Below are positions 1 through 8,415 of a DNA stretch of 26,858 bases, piece after piece. The stretch is taken from positions 1 to 26,858 of the forward strand of contig CAYNFH010000069.1 of the NCBI GenBank assembly GCA_964396385.1, written 5' to 3'. This stretch comes from CAYNFH01 sp964396385. Its GTDB lineage: Bacteria; Armatimonadota; Chthonomonadetes; Chthonomonadales; CAJBBX01. The translations under genes and the position numbers were made by a program. Within the stretch, counting starts at the first letter, position 1; every line of letters starts with the position of its first letter. The notes beneath the pieces were generated by a model. That model was given only the letters and a program-made list of their open reading frames with translations, ran no database searches and was not told the DNA's origin.

Positions 1-457
1 GGATTTGGGTGGGGTTGGAGAGCCCGGCCTGGGAAGCAGCGCGGAAGGAGGTGATCATCCCTGCGATGGTCCCCAGCAGCCCCAGCAGCGGGGAGATGTT
101 GACGATGGTGCGGAGTACCGGCAGGTTGGCCTCCAGGGTGGGCTGCTCATTGGCGGCCTCCTGTTCCATGGCCATCTCGATGGCGTCGGCGGAGCGGTGC
201 GCGTTCCGAAGGCCGCGGGCGAACATGCGGCCGAGCGGGCCCCCGTACCGCTCCGCGATGGCGACTCCTGTCTGCGTGGAGTCCGGCGTGCCGTTACAGG
301 TGGCGCGGATCTCCTCTATCAAGGAGTCGCCGTCGACGGCGGCCTTGCGCAGCGTGACGGCGCGCTCGATCGCGATGGCGATGAGCGCTATTGAACAGGC
401 GATGAGCGGGTACATCATGAACCCGCCGCCTTTGATATAGGCGAACAGCGTAGACAT
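1..457 (-). CDS. MotA/TolQ/ExbB proton channel family protein (5' part, cut by window edge)
   Basis: The gene starts at an ATG at 457, preceded on the minus strand by a GGAGAG ribosome site, and runs off the left edge, so only about 152 N-terminal residues are seen. A first membrane helix lies at about residues 13-30 (MMYPLIACSIALIAIAIE). Near residue 125 comes the family's conserved second-helix region (NISPLLGLLGTIAGMITSF), diagnostic for ExbB/TolQ/MotA channels. Such channels use the proton gradient to drive TonB-type transport, Tol-Pal function or gliding; which partner applies cannot be told because the downstream genes (normally ExbD/TolR) lie outside the window. Family assignment is firm, specific role open. 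Confidence 0.9.
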   Translation of the reverse strand, partial: MSTLFAYIKGGGFMMYPLIACSIALIAIAIERAVTLRKAAVDGDSLIEEIRATCNGTPDSTQTGVAIAERYGGPLGRMFARGLRNAHRSADAIEMAMEQEAANEQPTLEANLPVLRTIVNISPLLGLLGTIAGMITSFRAASQAGLSNPTQI

Positions 458-636
458 TGGGTCGACTCTCTCCTGGCTCGGGATGGTGGTGCGAGACCAC
501 CGCGCACTGCCGCGCAGGGGACCGTCCGGCCATGGACGTGATGGACCGCTCAGGGGCGGGCACGTTCCCATGCCGAAGGCGCGGCGGGCACGTGGGCGCG
601 CTCAGCTACAGTGCGTTTGGAATTGGTGCTGTCAAG
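458..636. other. Intergenic leader of the ExbB-like gene
   Basis: No convincing gene is seen here. On the minus strand a TTGACA hexamer (630-635), just beyond the stop of the neighbouring gene at 637-639, could be a -35 box for the ExbB-like gene, but no good -10 is spaced correctly. A small inverted repeat GGTGGT/ACCACC lies around 485-502 in what would be the 5' leader. Confidence 0.3.
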
Positions 637-1005
637 CTAGGAGAGAGGGGGAGCGCGGGAGGAGGGGCTGAGGACGAAGGCATTGCCGGACAGTACCGGT
701 TGCGAGCCCGGCTCCGGCTGCGCGGCTGCTTGAGGCGCGAAGGCAAGGACGGGCAGCGAGGCGGCGACACTGTGCGCTTGCCACTCGCAATAGGCGCAGT
801 GTGTGGCAGGCGGTGGCACATGCGCGGTTAGCTGCGGCGCGACATGGGCCCGCAGCGCGGCTGCCGCGTTGTCCGGAAGCGCCTCCTGGAGACCGGCGTG
901 TGTATGGGCGAGCGGCGATGCCGTGCACAGAAAGACGTACAGCAGCGCGACGGCCGCCGCCCGCAGCCGGAATCCGAGCAGTTTGTGGGCTGAACGCTTT
1001 CTCAT
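637..1005 (-). CDS. Small secreted CxxC protein, DUF2946-like (copy A)
   Basis: The protein has 122 residues. ATG 1005 is chosen because GGGAG lies 8 bases upstream and the product then begins with a basic N-region and a hydrophobic helix (about residues 13-30), as in a signal peptide. After it come LAHTHA, then HCAYCEWQA (residues 69-77) with a CxxC pair, then a Pro/Ala-rich stretch ending in SRAPPLS. The layout (signal, central CxxC, terminal RAPP) resembles what I remember of DUF2946, a family of unknown function; this is by eye. A related protein is encoded divergently at 1194-1583, next to a metal-efflux operon, so a periplasmic metal-related role is possible but not shown. The frame stays open further upstream to 1317, but that part lacks signal-peptide logic. 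Confidence 0.65.
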   Translation of the reverse strand: MRKRSAHKLLGFRLRAAAVALLYVFLCTASPLAHTHAGLQEALPDNAAAALRAHVAPQLTAHVPPPATHCAYCEWQAHSVAASLPVLAFAPQAAAQPEPGSQPVLSGNAFVLSPSSRAPPLS

Positions 1006-1193
1006 GGATGCTGCTCCCACAGACTGAATACGCGAGAGAGCCACGGGGCGGGCTCCTCTACCGACATTATAGGCGTGACACCCATTGTAGCATAAGCCTG
1101 GTAGCTCTGCGTGGTGGGTGCAGATTCCATTGTCTGTCAGCCCCCACCGGAGGAACTCACGGCGTCGCGTATAACGTACTGGTAGAGGTTCCT
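1006..1193. promoter_or_regulatory. Divergent intergenic region between the two CxxC proteins
   Basis: This 188-base gap must hold the promoters of both small genes. On the minus strand a perfect TATAAT (1066-1071) could be the -10 of copy A, with no clear -35 at 17 bases. For the plus strand only a weak TATAAC (1170-1175) is seen. GGTGGG (about 1111) and CCCACC (about 1146) could pair into a long-loop hairpin ahead of copy B. I recognise no known riboswitch. Confidence 0.35.
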
Positions 1194-1583
1194 GTGCGCT
1201 TAGGCAATTTGCAAATCCACTTTGGCTTCGGCGGTCGCCCTGCTCGGCTACGTTCGGCCGGAGCGGCTCTCCTGGCGGGCATCTATCTCTTCTTCTGCAC
1301 TTGCGGCCCGCTCGCACATACGCACGTCTTGCCGGATGCCCAGCACAGCGGGACCCAACGTTCCTCCGGTGGAGCGCGAATCACCGCTGCGCGCCTGCTG
1401 GCTACGCCCGGCACGTTGCGCTGTGCATACTGCGATTGGCAGGCGAACACCCTGTCTGGAGCGATACCTCTTCAAAAGATAGATCCGCCTGCACCGGCAC
1501 GGGACAGCCTGACCGCGCTGCCGCAGACACTTTATCCAACTCCTGTCGCCGACGCCGCCTCACGCGCGCCTCCCCTTGTCTGA
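1194..1583 (+). CDS. Small secreted CxxC protein, DUF2946-like (copy B)
   Basis: The product has 129 residues from a GTG at 1194, chosen because AGAGG sits 5 bases upstream and no ATG is available near the hydrophobic segment. A hydrophobic helix (about residues 19-35) is followed by GPLAHTHV, then CAYCDWQAN (near residue 81), and the C terminus SRAPPLV. These three blocks match copy A (SPLAHTHA, CAYCEWQAH, SRAPPLS) in the same order, so the two are paralogues arranged head to head. It stands 136 bases upstream of the TolC-type gene on the same strand and could be co-transcribed with the efflux operon. Function is unknown; exposure outside the cytoplasm is inferred from the signal-like N terminus. 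Confidence 0.6.
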   Translation: MRLGNLQIHFGFGGRPARLRSAGAALLAGIYLFFCTCGPLAHTHVLPDAQHSGTQRSSGGARITAARLLATPGTLRCAYCDWQANTLSGAIPLQKIDPPAPARDSLTALPQTLYPTPVADAASRAPPLV

Positions 1584-1719
1584 CCCTTCTCTGACTCCCT
1601 TCTCTGCTTGAACCCACCGTGTGATCGCGCACGGCCGCCGGCTCAGCCTGCGATGCGCGGCGTGGAGCAGCCCATCCGGCTGAACTGCCCGGACGAACGC
1701 TTTTTCTCTTGGAGACCAT

Positions 1720-3048
1720 ATGTCGAAGGCTCATTGGATTCACGGAATCCTGCTGCCGAGCCTGCTGTTGGGACCCGGAATCCCTTCCGCGCGGGCCGAC
1801 AGCCCGTCAACCAGCTCCAACGCTCGCGCTAGAGTTGTGATGGCGGCGCAGACAGCGCCGCCGAAGCTCACGGTGGAGGACGCCGTGCGCATCGGACTGC
1901 AGCGGAACCCGCAGATTGCGGCCGGCGTGGCGGGCGTCAACTCCGCCGCGGCCAATTACCGGTCCCTGGCGGCCTTCCCCCCGGTGCAGCTCGGTGTAAC
2001 CCATTCGCAGGGCACCAGCAGTTCACCGACGCTGAACGGCCAGGAGACCGACACGTTTTTCGATCTGGGAGAGACGCTGGACACGAGCGGCCAGCGCCGG
2101 TTCCAGGCCGCAGGCGCCAAGGCGCAGCTTGGGGCCACACGCTACCAGCTTGCCGAGACGCGACTCACCCTGGAGCAGCAGATACGGGACGCCTACTGGT
2201 CGCTGGCCGCCGCTCGCGCGCAGACAGCCATGGCGCAGGAGAGCTTGAACGACGTGCAGCGGGTCCACAACCTGACCCAGACCCAGTTGACCGCCGGTTC
2301 GGCGCCTAGGCAGGACGTGGTCCGGTCCGGCGTTGACGTGGCGAACGCGCAGCAGGCACTGGTGACCGCGCAAGGGGCGGAGAAGACCGCGCTGGCGGCA
2401 CTGAACGTGCTGCTTGGGCGACCCCCGTTGTCGGAGGTGGTCCTCGCGGACACGCTCTCGGATACCAGCCCTCCCCCGGACCTGGTGCCCAGCCTCGTCG
2501 CCCTGACGGACCTCCAGCGGCGCGCCCAGACCACGCGGCCACTCATCCTTTCCGCGCAGGAGCAGGTGCGGGTAGCGGACTACGCGGTGAAGCAGGCGCG
2601 GGCTTCCCGGTTCCCGGACGTGAGCGTGGACTATGAGCGGTCGGTCCAGCAGCCCACCGGCGCGGATGCGGTGGTGCTGGGCGCGAGATTCCCGCTCCTG
2701 GATTTTGGCTCGGTCAGCCAGTCCATCCGGTCCGCGGAGGAGAGCAAGAGGCAGGCGCAAGCCCAGTTGGCACAGACGCAGCAGCAGGTGTCGCAGCAGG
2801 TAGCCCAGGCCTATACCGACTACACGCAGGCAAAGCAGCTTGCCGCGAGCTATCAGACCGACATCCTGGCTCCTTCCGTCCAACTCCTCAACATGACACA
2901 GGTCGGCTACAAGCAGGGAGCGACCGGGATTCTGCCGGTGATAGACGCTACGACCACGCTCCGCAACGCGCGTACGGGCTACATCAACGCACTGCTGGCG
3001 CTTTACAAGGCGCGAGATGAGGTGTACGCCACAACCGGCGGGCTGTGA
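1720..3048 (+). CDS. TolC/CusC-type outer membrane efflux protein
   Basis: This 442-residue protein starts at an ATG 5 bases after GGAG and has an export signal (hydrophobic core near residues 8-20). The mature part begins with LTVEDAVRIGLQRNPQI, the usual opening of an outer membrane efflux protein domain, and has two similar halves rich in long Ala/Gln helices (LAAARAQTAMAQESL; QAQLAQTQQQVSQQVAQAY). YKQGATGILPVIDATTTL near residue 400 matches the second-repeat signature. It would form the outer membrane exit duct of the pump encoded by the next two genes. Its place as first gene of a TolC-adaptor-RND operon supports a CusC/CzcC-like role. The C terminus is compact, ending TTGGL. Confidence 0.9.
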   Translation: MSKAHWIHGILLPSLLLGPGIPSARADSPSTSSNARARVVMAAQTAPPKLTVEDAVRIGLQRNPQIAAGVAGVNSAAANYRSLAAFPPVQLGVTHSQGTSSSPTLNGQETDTFFDLGETLDTSGQRRFQAAGAKAQLGATRYQLAETRLTLEQQIRDAYWSLAAARAQTAMAQESLNDVQRVHNLTQTQLTAGSAPRQDVVRSGVDVANAQQALVTAQGAEKTALAALNVLLGRPPLSEVVLADTLSDTSPPPDLVPSLVALTDLQRRAQTTRPLILSAQEQVRVADYAVKQARASRFPDVSVDYERSVQQPTGADAVVLGARFPLLDFGSVSQSIRSAEESKRQAQAQLAQTQQQVSQQVAQAYTDYTQAKQLAASYQTDILAPSVQLLNMTQVGYKQGATGILPVIDATTTLRNARTGYINALLALYKARDEVYATTGGL

Positions 3049-3055
3049 GAGCAAA

Positions 3056-3103
3056 GGATGAGGGATGAATCCGGAGTCCGGCTTTCAACCTTCATCTCTC
3101 ACC
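3056..3103. repeat. Palindromic tandem-unit element E1
   Basis: The left arm GGATGAGGGATGA and the right arm TTCAACCTTCATCTCTCACC flank a core ATCCGGAGTCCGG. The arms are partly complementary (two mismatches over the inner 13 bases). It fills the gap between the TolC-type stop and the adaptor gene, and opens a false in-frame ATG at 3058. Confidence 0.65.
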
Positions 3104-3123
3104 GTTCAACTGAGGATATTGAC

Positions 3124-4872
3124 ATGATGACAAGCAAGCAGCAAGCGGTGCTGGCAGCCGGCCTCTTTGCGGCATCGATCCTGGCAGGGTGCCGGGGGCG
3201 GACACCCACTGTGAGCGCGGAGAACACGGCCCAGTCGCCGGAGTCCGGGGTGAAGCTGGTGAAGCTCGGCAGCGGCTCGGGAATACAGTTGGACGCTGCA
3301 GGGCTCAAGCTGGCCGGCGTCACTACGATCACAGCCGGAGTCTCCGACCTCGCCCCGAGGCTTCAGCCGGTAGGGGACGTGTCAGCCACCGATAGCGGCA
3401 CGGTCCAGGTAACCTCGCGCCTTCCCGGTCGGATAGCGGCCGTCTACGTAAGCGCGGGCCAGCGGGTCCGCTCCGGCCAGGTGCTGGCGGTCGTGGACAG
3501 TGTGGACCTGACCCAGGCAGAGGCGACCTACCAGACTGCGGTTCAGCACCTGCGCCTCACCTATAACCAGCTCCAGCAGCAGAAGCAGCTTGCCAGGTAC
3601 GGCACGCTCAGCGAGCCTGCGATAGAGGACGCACGACGGACCTTCGCCGCGGCCCAGGCGTCCGTGAACAGCGACAGAGCGCAGATAGACCTCGACAAGC
3701 TGACCCTCACCAATACGCAACAGCTCGTCTCCATGGGAGAGGTGACGCGCAAGCCCGTGGAGGACGCGCAGAACGCGTACGCCCAGGCGCAGGCCGCCGC
3801 CATCCAGGCGCAGGTGACGCTCAAGAGCACGAAGGCCAACCTGGACCGGGCGAAGATCCTCTACGACAACGGAATCTACTCCAAGCAGCAGTACGAAGAC
3901 GCCGAGACGGCCTACAACAACGCGGTAGCCGCCGGCCAGCAGACCGCGACCCAGGAGCAGCTCTCCAAAGAGGAGTTGGGCCGCCAGCAGAACATCTTCA
4001 AGCAGAACCTTAACGGCGCGGCATCCCTCCAGGCTGCCCAGTCCAAGCTCCAGCAGGACCAGCACACCTACAACAACGACCTGACCGCCCTCGCTCTCGC
4101 CCGCACGGCCTTGAAGCGAGCGCAGGTGGTCCGCAAGTCCGGTATTCCCATCAGCCAGGCGCTCCAACAGGCGCAGGACGCCTACGATGAGGCCAGGGCC
4201 GCCGTACAGGGCGCGACCAATACGCTTAAGCTGTACGGCCTTGCGCCAGGCGCGGGCACGCGGCAACTCGCCAACGGCCACGTGGTCATCCCGGTGATCG
4301 CCCCGCTGGAGGGCATTATCGCCTCGCGCACCATGGTAACGGGCCAGATGACAGACACCTCCACTCCGCTCGCCAAGATCGTGAACCTGGATCGCGTCTA
4401 TGTGAACGCGCAGGTCTACGAGCAGGACCTCACCGACGTCTCCGTGGGCAGCCCGGCGCGCGTGCGGGTGGCCGCCTTCCCCAGCCGCATCTTCAATGGA
4501 ACCGTCTCCTTCATCGGCCGCGAGGTGAGCCCGGACACCCGCACCATTACGGTCCGCGCGGCGGTGGACAACCCGGGCTGGTTGCTGCGGCCCGGCATGT
4601 TCGCCACCATTGATATCCGCGGGCGGGGCGGGCGGCGCGCGCTGACTATTCCTGAACAGGCGCTGCTCCAGGAGCCCGATGGACAGGCCGTATATGTGGA
4701 GGTGGCGGACCGGACATTTGCTAGGCGTACCGTGAAGGTCGGGCCCGCGTCCGGCGGACAGGTACCGGTCTACAGCGGCCTTGCGCCGGGCGATAGGGTG
4801 GTGCGCTCCGGCAACCTGTTCCTGGACACGGAGCTTCAGAAGCTGGAGAGCGAAAAGCGAGGCGCGGCGTGA
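3124..4872 (+). CDS. Periplasmic adaptor (HlyD/CusB-type MFP) lipoprotein of the RND pump
   Basis: ATG 3124 is preferred over the upstream ATG 3058 because GAGG lies 8 bases before it, a lipoprotein signal with lipobox LAGC (Cys23) begins there, and the upstream 22 codons are repeat element E1. The protein has 582 residues, clearly longer than a usual CusB (about 400). A barrel-sandwich half (VTSRLPGRIAAVYVSAGQRVRSGQVL) is followed by a very long helical region (about 130-370), then the second lipoyl half and beta-barrel (GIIASRTMVTGQMTDTST, PARVRVAAFPSRIFNGTVSFIG). The helical part holds four hairpin-tip-like units near residues 155, 200, 243 and 333. It links pump and outer duct and may hand metal to the pump. 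Its stop overlaps the pump's GTG start (GTGA). Confidence 0.92.
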   Translation: MMTSKQQAVLAAGLFAASILAGCRGRTPTVSAENTAQSPESGVKLVKLGSGSGIQLDAAGLKLAGVTTITAGVSDLAPRLQPVGDVSATDSGTVQVTSRLPGRIAAVYVSAGQRVRSGQVLAVVDSVDLTQAEATYQTAVQHLRLTYNQLQQQKQLARYGTLSEPAIEDARRTFAAAQASVNSDRAQIDLDKLTLTNTQQLVSMGEVTRKPVEDAQNAYAQAQAAAIQAQVTLKSTKANLDRAKILYDNGIYSKQQYEDAETAYNNAVAAGQQTATQEQLSKEELGRQQNIFKQNLNGAASLQAAQSKLQQDQHTYNNDLTALALARTALKRAQVVRKSGIPISQALQQAQDAYDEARAAVQGATNTLKLYGLAPGAGTRQLANGHVVIPVIAPLEGIIASRTMVTGQMTDTSTPLAKIVNLDRVYVNAQVYEQDLTDVSVGSPARVRVAAFPSRIFNGTVSFIGREVSPDTRTITVRAAVDNPGWLLRPGMFATIDIRGRGGRRALTIPEQALLQEPDGQAVYVEVADRTFARRTVKVGPASGGQVPVYSGLAPGDRVVRSGNLFLDTELQKLESEKRGAA

Positions 4873-7800
4873 TAGACCGGTTCCTGGCGGGAGTCCTCCG
4901 GCAGCGGCTCCTCTCGCTCGCCATCGCGGTGCTCGTGATCGCGGCCGGGGTCCTATCCATGCTCCGGCTCAATATCGATGCCTTCCCGGACATCACGCCG
5001 GTCCGCGTGGAAGTCGACACGGACGCGCCCGGTCTGGCTACCGAGGAGGTGGAGCGGCTGGTCACGCATCCTATCGAGATCGCCCTGCAGGGCATCCCGA
5101 TGGCTACCAAGATCCAGTCCATCTCCAAGTTCGGAATCTCGGTGGTCACCGTCTACTTCGAGGATCGCGCCGACATCTACTGGGCGCGCGACCAGGTGTT
5201 CCAGCAAATCCAGGGCCTGACCATGCCGCCGGGCATCACCCCCTCCATGGGCCCAAACGACACGGGCACCGGCCAGATCTACATCTATGCCGTGCGCAGC
5301 CGAGGCGGGATCCATAACAACATGGACCTCCGCACGATTCAGGACTGGGTGGTGGCACCGGCCCTCCAGACGGTCCCAGGCGTGGCGGACGACCTCACCT
5401 TTGGCGGCGAGAAGAAGCAGTACCAGGTGATGATCGACCCGGACAAGCTGCGCGCATTCGGCCTGGGCATCGACGACGTTACCGGGGCTATTAGCAAGAA
5501 CAATCAGAACAGCGGCGGCAATTTCGTTCAGCATGGCGGCAGCCAGTACATCGTCCGCGGCATCGGCCTGCTCCAGAAGCCCGAGGACATCGGCGATATC
5601 GTAGTGACGGCCCGGCATGGCGTGCCGATCTACGTGAAGAACGTCGCCACCATCCAGCTCGGGCCGGAGGTGCGCCAGGGGGCGGTGACGGAGGACGGCA
5701 AGGGCGAAGTCGTCGCCGGAATCGTGATCCTTCGCCTGGGCTCTAACACCGCGGAGGTGATCGGCCGAGTGAAGGACCGGCTGGCGGCCCTGAAGAAGGA
5801 CCTGCCCCCGGACGTCTACATTGAGCCGCTGTACGACCAGTCCATCCTGATCCAGCACAGCGTCAGCACGGTTCGGGACGCCCTGATTGCCGGCGAGATC
5901 CTGGTGATCTTCATTCTCTTCCTGCTGCTCAGCGACGTACGGGCGGCGACGGTGGCGGCCCTGGCGGTTCCGATCTGCATGCTGGTGGCCTTCATCCTCA
6001 TGTGGCGCGCGGGCATCTCCGCGAACCTGCTCTCGCTGGGCGGCCTGGCGATCAGTATTGGAATGATGATCGACGCCAGCATCGTTATCACGGAGAACAT
6101 CTACCGCAACGTCACGGAGGACCGGCAGGAGGAGGAGCCGCTGGAAGACGCGGTGTTGCGCGGGGCGCAGCAGATCGGCCGCCCGGTATTCTTCGCCATC
6201 CTCATCGTGATCGCCGCCTTCATCCCGCTGCTGGCGCTGCAGGGAATCGAGGGCCGGCTCTTCGTGCCGCTGGCGCTATCCATCGTCTTCTCAATGGTCG
6301 GCTCCGTGGTGATGGCGTTTGTGCTCGCGCCATCCCTCTGCGCTATCCTGCTGCACAACGCGCGGCACCGTCCGCCGAACCGCCTGGTGCGCTGGCTGCG
6401 CGAGCACTACCAGTGGCGGCTCTCGCAGTCGATTCGGCGGCCCACGTACATCACCATCATTTGGGTCGGCGTAACCGCGCTCTCCATATGGCTCTTCCAG
6501 TTAACCGGATCGGAGTTCCTGCCGAGCCTGGATGAGAACAACTTCCGTGTGCGGGCCACACTGCCGCCCTCCATCTCCCTGCCGGAGGCGAACCAGGTGG
6601 CGCTCTCGCTGGAGCGCGTCTTCCTGCAGAACCCCAACGTGGAGCACGCCATCGCCTACGTCGGCCGCGCTACCCTGGGAGGGGACCCGGAATCGGTGAG
6701 CAACTGCGAAATCTCGCTCCCGCTCAAGCCGCCCTCTGAGTGGAAGGACGCGCACTCCAAGGCGGAGCTGGAGGCGCAGCTTCGGGCCGCCGCAAGCCGT
6801 TTCCCGGGAGTAGACTTCGAGTTCTCGCAGGAGCTGGAGATGCGCAACGATGAGCTGATCTCCGGCTTCAATACGCCCATTGCAGTTTTCGTGCAGGGCG
6901 ATGACATTAAGGTCCTGCTGCGGAAGGCGAGCCAGATCGCGGCTGTGCTCGAATCCACTCCCGGCGCGGCCGACGTAGAGGTGGAGCAGGTCACCGGCAT
7001 TGACAACCTGGACATTATCCCGGACCGGCAGCAGATCGCCCGGTACGGCATCAACGTTTCCGATGTGATGGACGTGGTGCAGTCCGCCATTGGAGGCATG
7101 CAGGCCAGCACCTTCTACGAAGGGGAGAGGCAGTTCGCCGTCCAGGCCCGTCTACAGCCGCAGTACCGGAACAATGTGGAAGCTATCCGCAACCTGCTGG
7201 TGACCTCCTCGACGGGTCAGAAGATTCCGTTGAGCGCGCTGGCCACGGTGGAGGTCCGGCCGGGACTGGCACGCATCGGGCGCATCAACGCCAAGCGCGG
7301 GGTGGCCGTACTCGCGGACGTCCAGGGCCGGTCCGTAGGGAGCGTGGTGGCGGATGCGAAGGCGGCCATTGCGAGGAGCGTCACGATACCGGTGGGGTAC
7401 AGGGTTGAGTGGGGCGGGGCGGTGGAGGAGCTGCAGCACGCGCTCCAGACCCTCGCCTGGGCCATTCCAGCGTCGCTGCTGCTGATCTTCGTGCTGGTCT
7501 ACGCCTGCTTTGGGTCGCTGCGGGACTCGCTGGTGGTGCTGACTACCATCCCCCTTGCCATCATAGGCGGCACGGTCTTGCTGCTCATCCTGGGGCTGCC
7601 TATCTCTGTCCCGGCCATCATTGGCTACATCGCCAATTTCGGTACGGAGGTGCAGAACGGGACCATCATGGTCTCCTTCATCAACCGGTGGCGCAAACAG
7701 GGCTACTCCGCGCGGGAGGCGGCGGTGCACGGTGCGACGGAGCGGCTGCGGCCGGAGATACTGAGCGCGCTCATCGGCGTGCTGGCGCTCATTCCGTTCC

Positions 7801-7940
7801 TGGTGGTCTCCGGCATTGGCGCTACGGTAGAGCGGCCCCTGGCCGCCGTGGTGATCGGCGGCATCGCGCTCTCCCGACCCATCGCCTGGTTCCTCCTGCC
7901 CACGCTCTACGTATGGTTCGATAGGAGTCGTGAGTCGTAA
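4869..7940 (+). CDS. Heavy-metal efflux RND transporter, CusA/CzcA family
   Basis: The 1023-residue length is typical of the family. It starts at a GTG overlapping the adaptor stop by four bases. MIDRFLAGVLRQRLL, then a first helix and LNIDAFPDITPVRVEVDTDAPGL, is the classic HME-RND opening. TM4 reads GGLAISIGMMIDASIVITEN (about residues 391-410): it keeps the Asp and Glu of the proton relay but lacks the extra Asp of the CzcA form (LDFG), and so looks closer to CusA-type Cu(I)/Ag(I) pumps. Two large periplasmic loops and twelve helices are present. It exports metal ions from periplasm or cytoplasm using proton flow. The last four residues (SRES) and the TAA stop lie within repeat element E2. 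Substrate assignment is inferred, not proven. Confidence 0.93.
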   Translation: MIDRFLAGVLRQRLLSLAIAVLVIAAGVLSMLRLNIDAFPDITPVRVEVDTDAPGLATEEVERLVTHPIEIALQGIPMATKIQSISKFGISVVTVYFEDRADIYWARDQVFQQIQGLTMPPGITPSMGPNDTGTGQIYIYAVRSRGGIHNNMDLRTIQDWVVAPALQTVPGVADDLTFGGEKKQYQVMIDPDKLRAFGLGIDDVTGAISKNNQNSGGNFVQHGGSQYIVRGIGLLQKPEDIGDIVVTARHGVPIYVKNVATIQLGPEVRQGAVTEDGKGEVVAGIVILRLGSNTAEVIGRVKDRLAALKKDLPPDVYIEPLYDQSILIQHSVSTVRDALIAGEILVIFILFLLLSDVRAATVAALAVPICMLVAFILMWRAGISANLLSLGGLAISIGMMIDASIVITENIYRNVTEDRQEEEPLEDAVLRGAQQIGRPVFFAILIVIAAFIPLLALQGIEGRLFVPLALSIVFSMVGSVVMAFVLAPSLCAILLHNARHRPPNRLVRWLREHYQWRLSQSIRRPTYITIIWVGVTALSIWLFQLTGSEFLPSLDENNFRVRATLPPSISLPEANQVALSLERVFLQNPNVEHAIAYVGRATLGGDPESVSNCEISLPLKPPSEWKDAHSKAELEAQLRAAASRFPGVDFEFSQELEMRNDELISGFNTPIAVFVQGDDIKVLLRKASQIAAVLESTPGAADVEVEQVTGIDNLDIIPDRQQIARYGINVSDVMDVVQSAIGGMQASTFYEGERQFAVQARLQPQYRNNVEAIRNLLVTSSTGQKIPLSALATVEVRPGLARIGRINAKRGVAVLADVQGRSVGSVVADAKAAIARSVTIPVGYRVEWGGAVEELQHALQTLAWAIPASLLLIFVLVYACFGSLRDSLVVLTTIPLAIIGGTVLLLILGLPISVPAIIGYIANFGTEVQNGTIMVSFINRWRKQGYSAREAAVHGATERLRPEILSALIGVLALIPFLVVSGIGATVERPLAAVVIGGIALSRPIAWFLLPTLYVWFDRSRES

Positions 7941-7994
7941 GTCGTGAGTCGTGAGAGCAGAAACCGAGGCATTAGTCGTGAGTCTTGAGAGCGG
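7926..7994. repeat. Heptamer tandem repeat element E2 (AGTCGTG units)
   Basis: Four consecutive heptamers AGTCGTG, AGTCGTA, AGTCGTG, AGTCGTG (7926-7953) are followed by AGAGCAG, a 13-base break, then AGTCGTG, AGTCTTG, AGAGCGG (7974-7994). The variant AGTCGTA next to A creates the TAA stop of the upstream pump gene. This one is direct-repeat only, with no palindromic arm. Confidence 0.8.
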
Positions 7995-8024
7995 ATAGCG
8001 GACGGTGATCACGTGGGGACGGCT

Positions 8025-8381
8025 ATGATCAAGCTGAAGCGAGCGTACGAGCCGGCGGAGGAGGCGGACGGTTATCGCGTGCTGGTGGAGCGGCTGTGGC
8101 CGCGAGGGGTGACGCGCGAGGAGGCCCGGCTGGACGCCTGGATGAAGGATGTCTCGCCGAGTCCCGAGCTCAGGCAGTGGTACAGCCACGACCCGGAGCG
8201 GTGGCCGGAGTTCCAGCGCCGGTACCGGGAGGAGCTGCAAGCGCCGGACAAGCAGCCCTTGCTCAAGGAGCTAGCTGACCGCGCCCGCCAGGGCGCCGTC
8301 ACCTTCGTCTACGCGGCCCGCGACACCGAACGCAACAGCGCCGCGCTGCTCAAGGAGTACCTGGCGCAGCAGCGCGACTGA
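8025..8381 (+). CDS. DUF488 family protein (YeaO-like)
   Basis: The protein has 118 residues. ATG 8025 is preferred to GTG 8013, because GTGGGG then serves as ribosome site and MIKLKRAYEP is the normal family start. DGYRVLVERLWPRGVTREEARLDAWMKDVSPSPELRQWY is the hallmark of the small DUF488/YeaO family. ARQGAVTFVYAARDTERNSAALLKEYL near the C terminus matches the second conserved block. The biochemical function is not established in the family. It sits alone between the efflux operon and minus-strand genes, separated from the pump by element E2. Confidence 0.88.
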   Translation: MIKLKRAYEPAEEADGYRVLVERLWPRGVTREEARLDAWMKDVSPSPELRQWYSHDPERWPEFQRRYREELQAPDKQPLLKELADRARQGAVTFVYAARDTERNSAALLKEYLAQQRD

Positions 8382-8415
8382 ATCGGCTCATTGTTGCGTT
8401 GTAACGGGAGGCGCC

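Noticed and set aside
801..1193. N-terminal extension of the plus-strand CxxC protein
   Set aside because: It overlaps the oppositely oriented copy A gene and the divergent promoter region, and places the signal segment 130 residues inside the protein.
1006..1193. Cobalamin or other known riboswitch upstream of the efflux region
   Set aside because: No B12-box or other conserved core could be found.
3058..3123. Earlier ATG for the adaptor gene
   Set aside because: These codons are repeat element E1; the lipoprotein signal and GAGG ribosome site support ATG 3124.
7926..7994. CRISPR array
   Set aside because: Units are 7 bases with no spacers and no cas genes; this is a simple tandem repeat.
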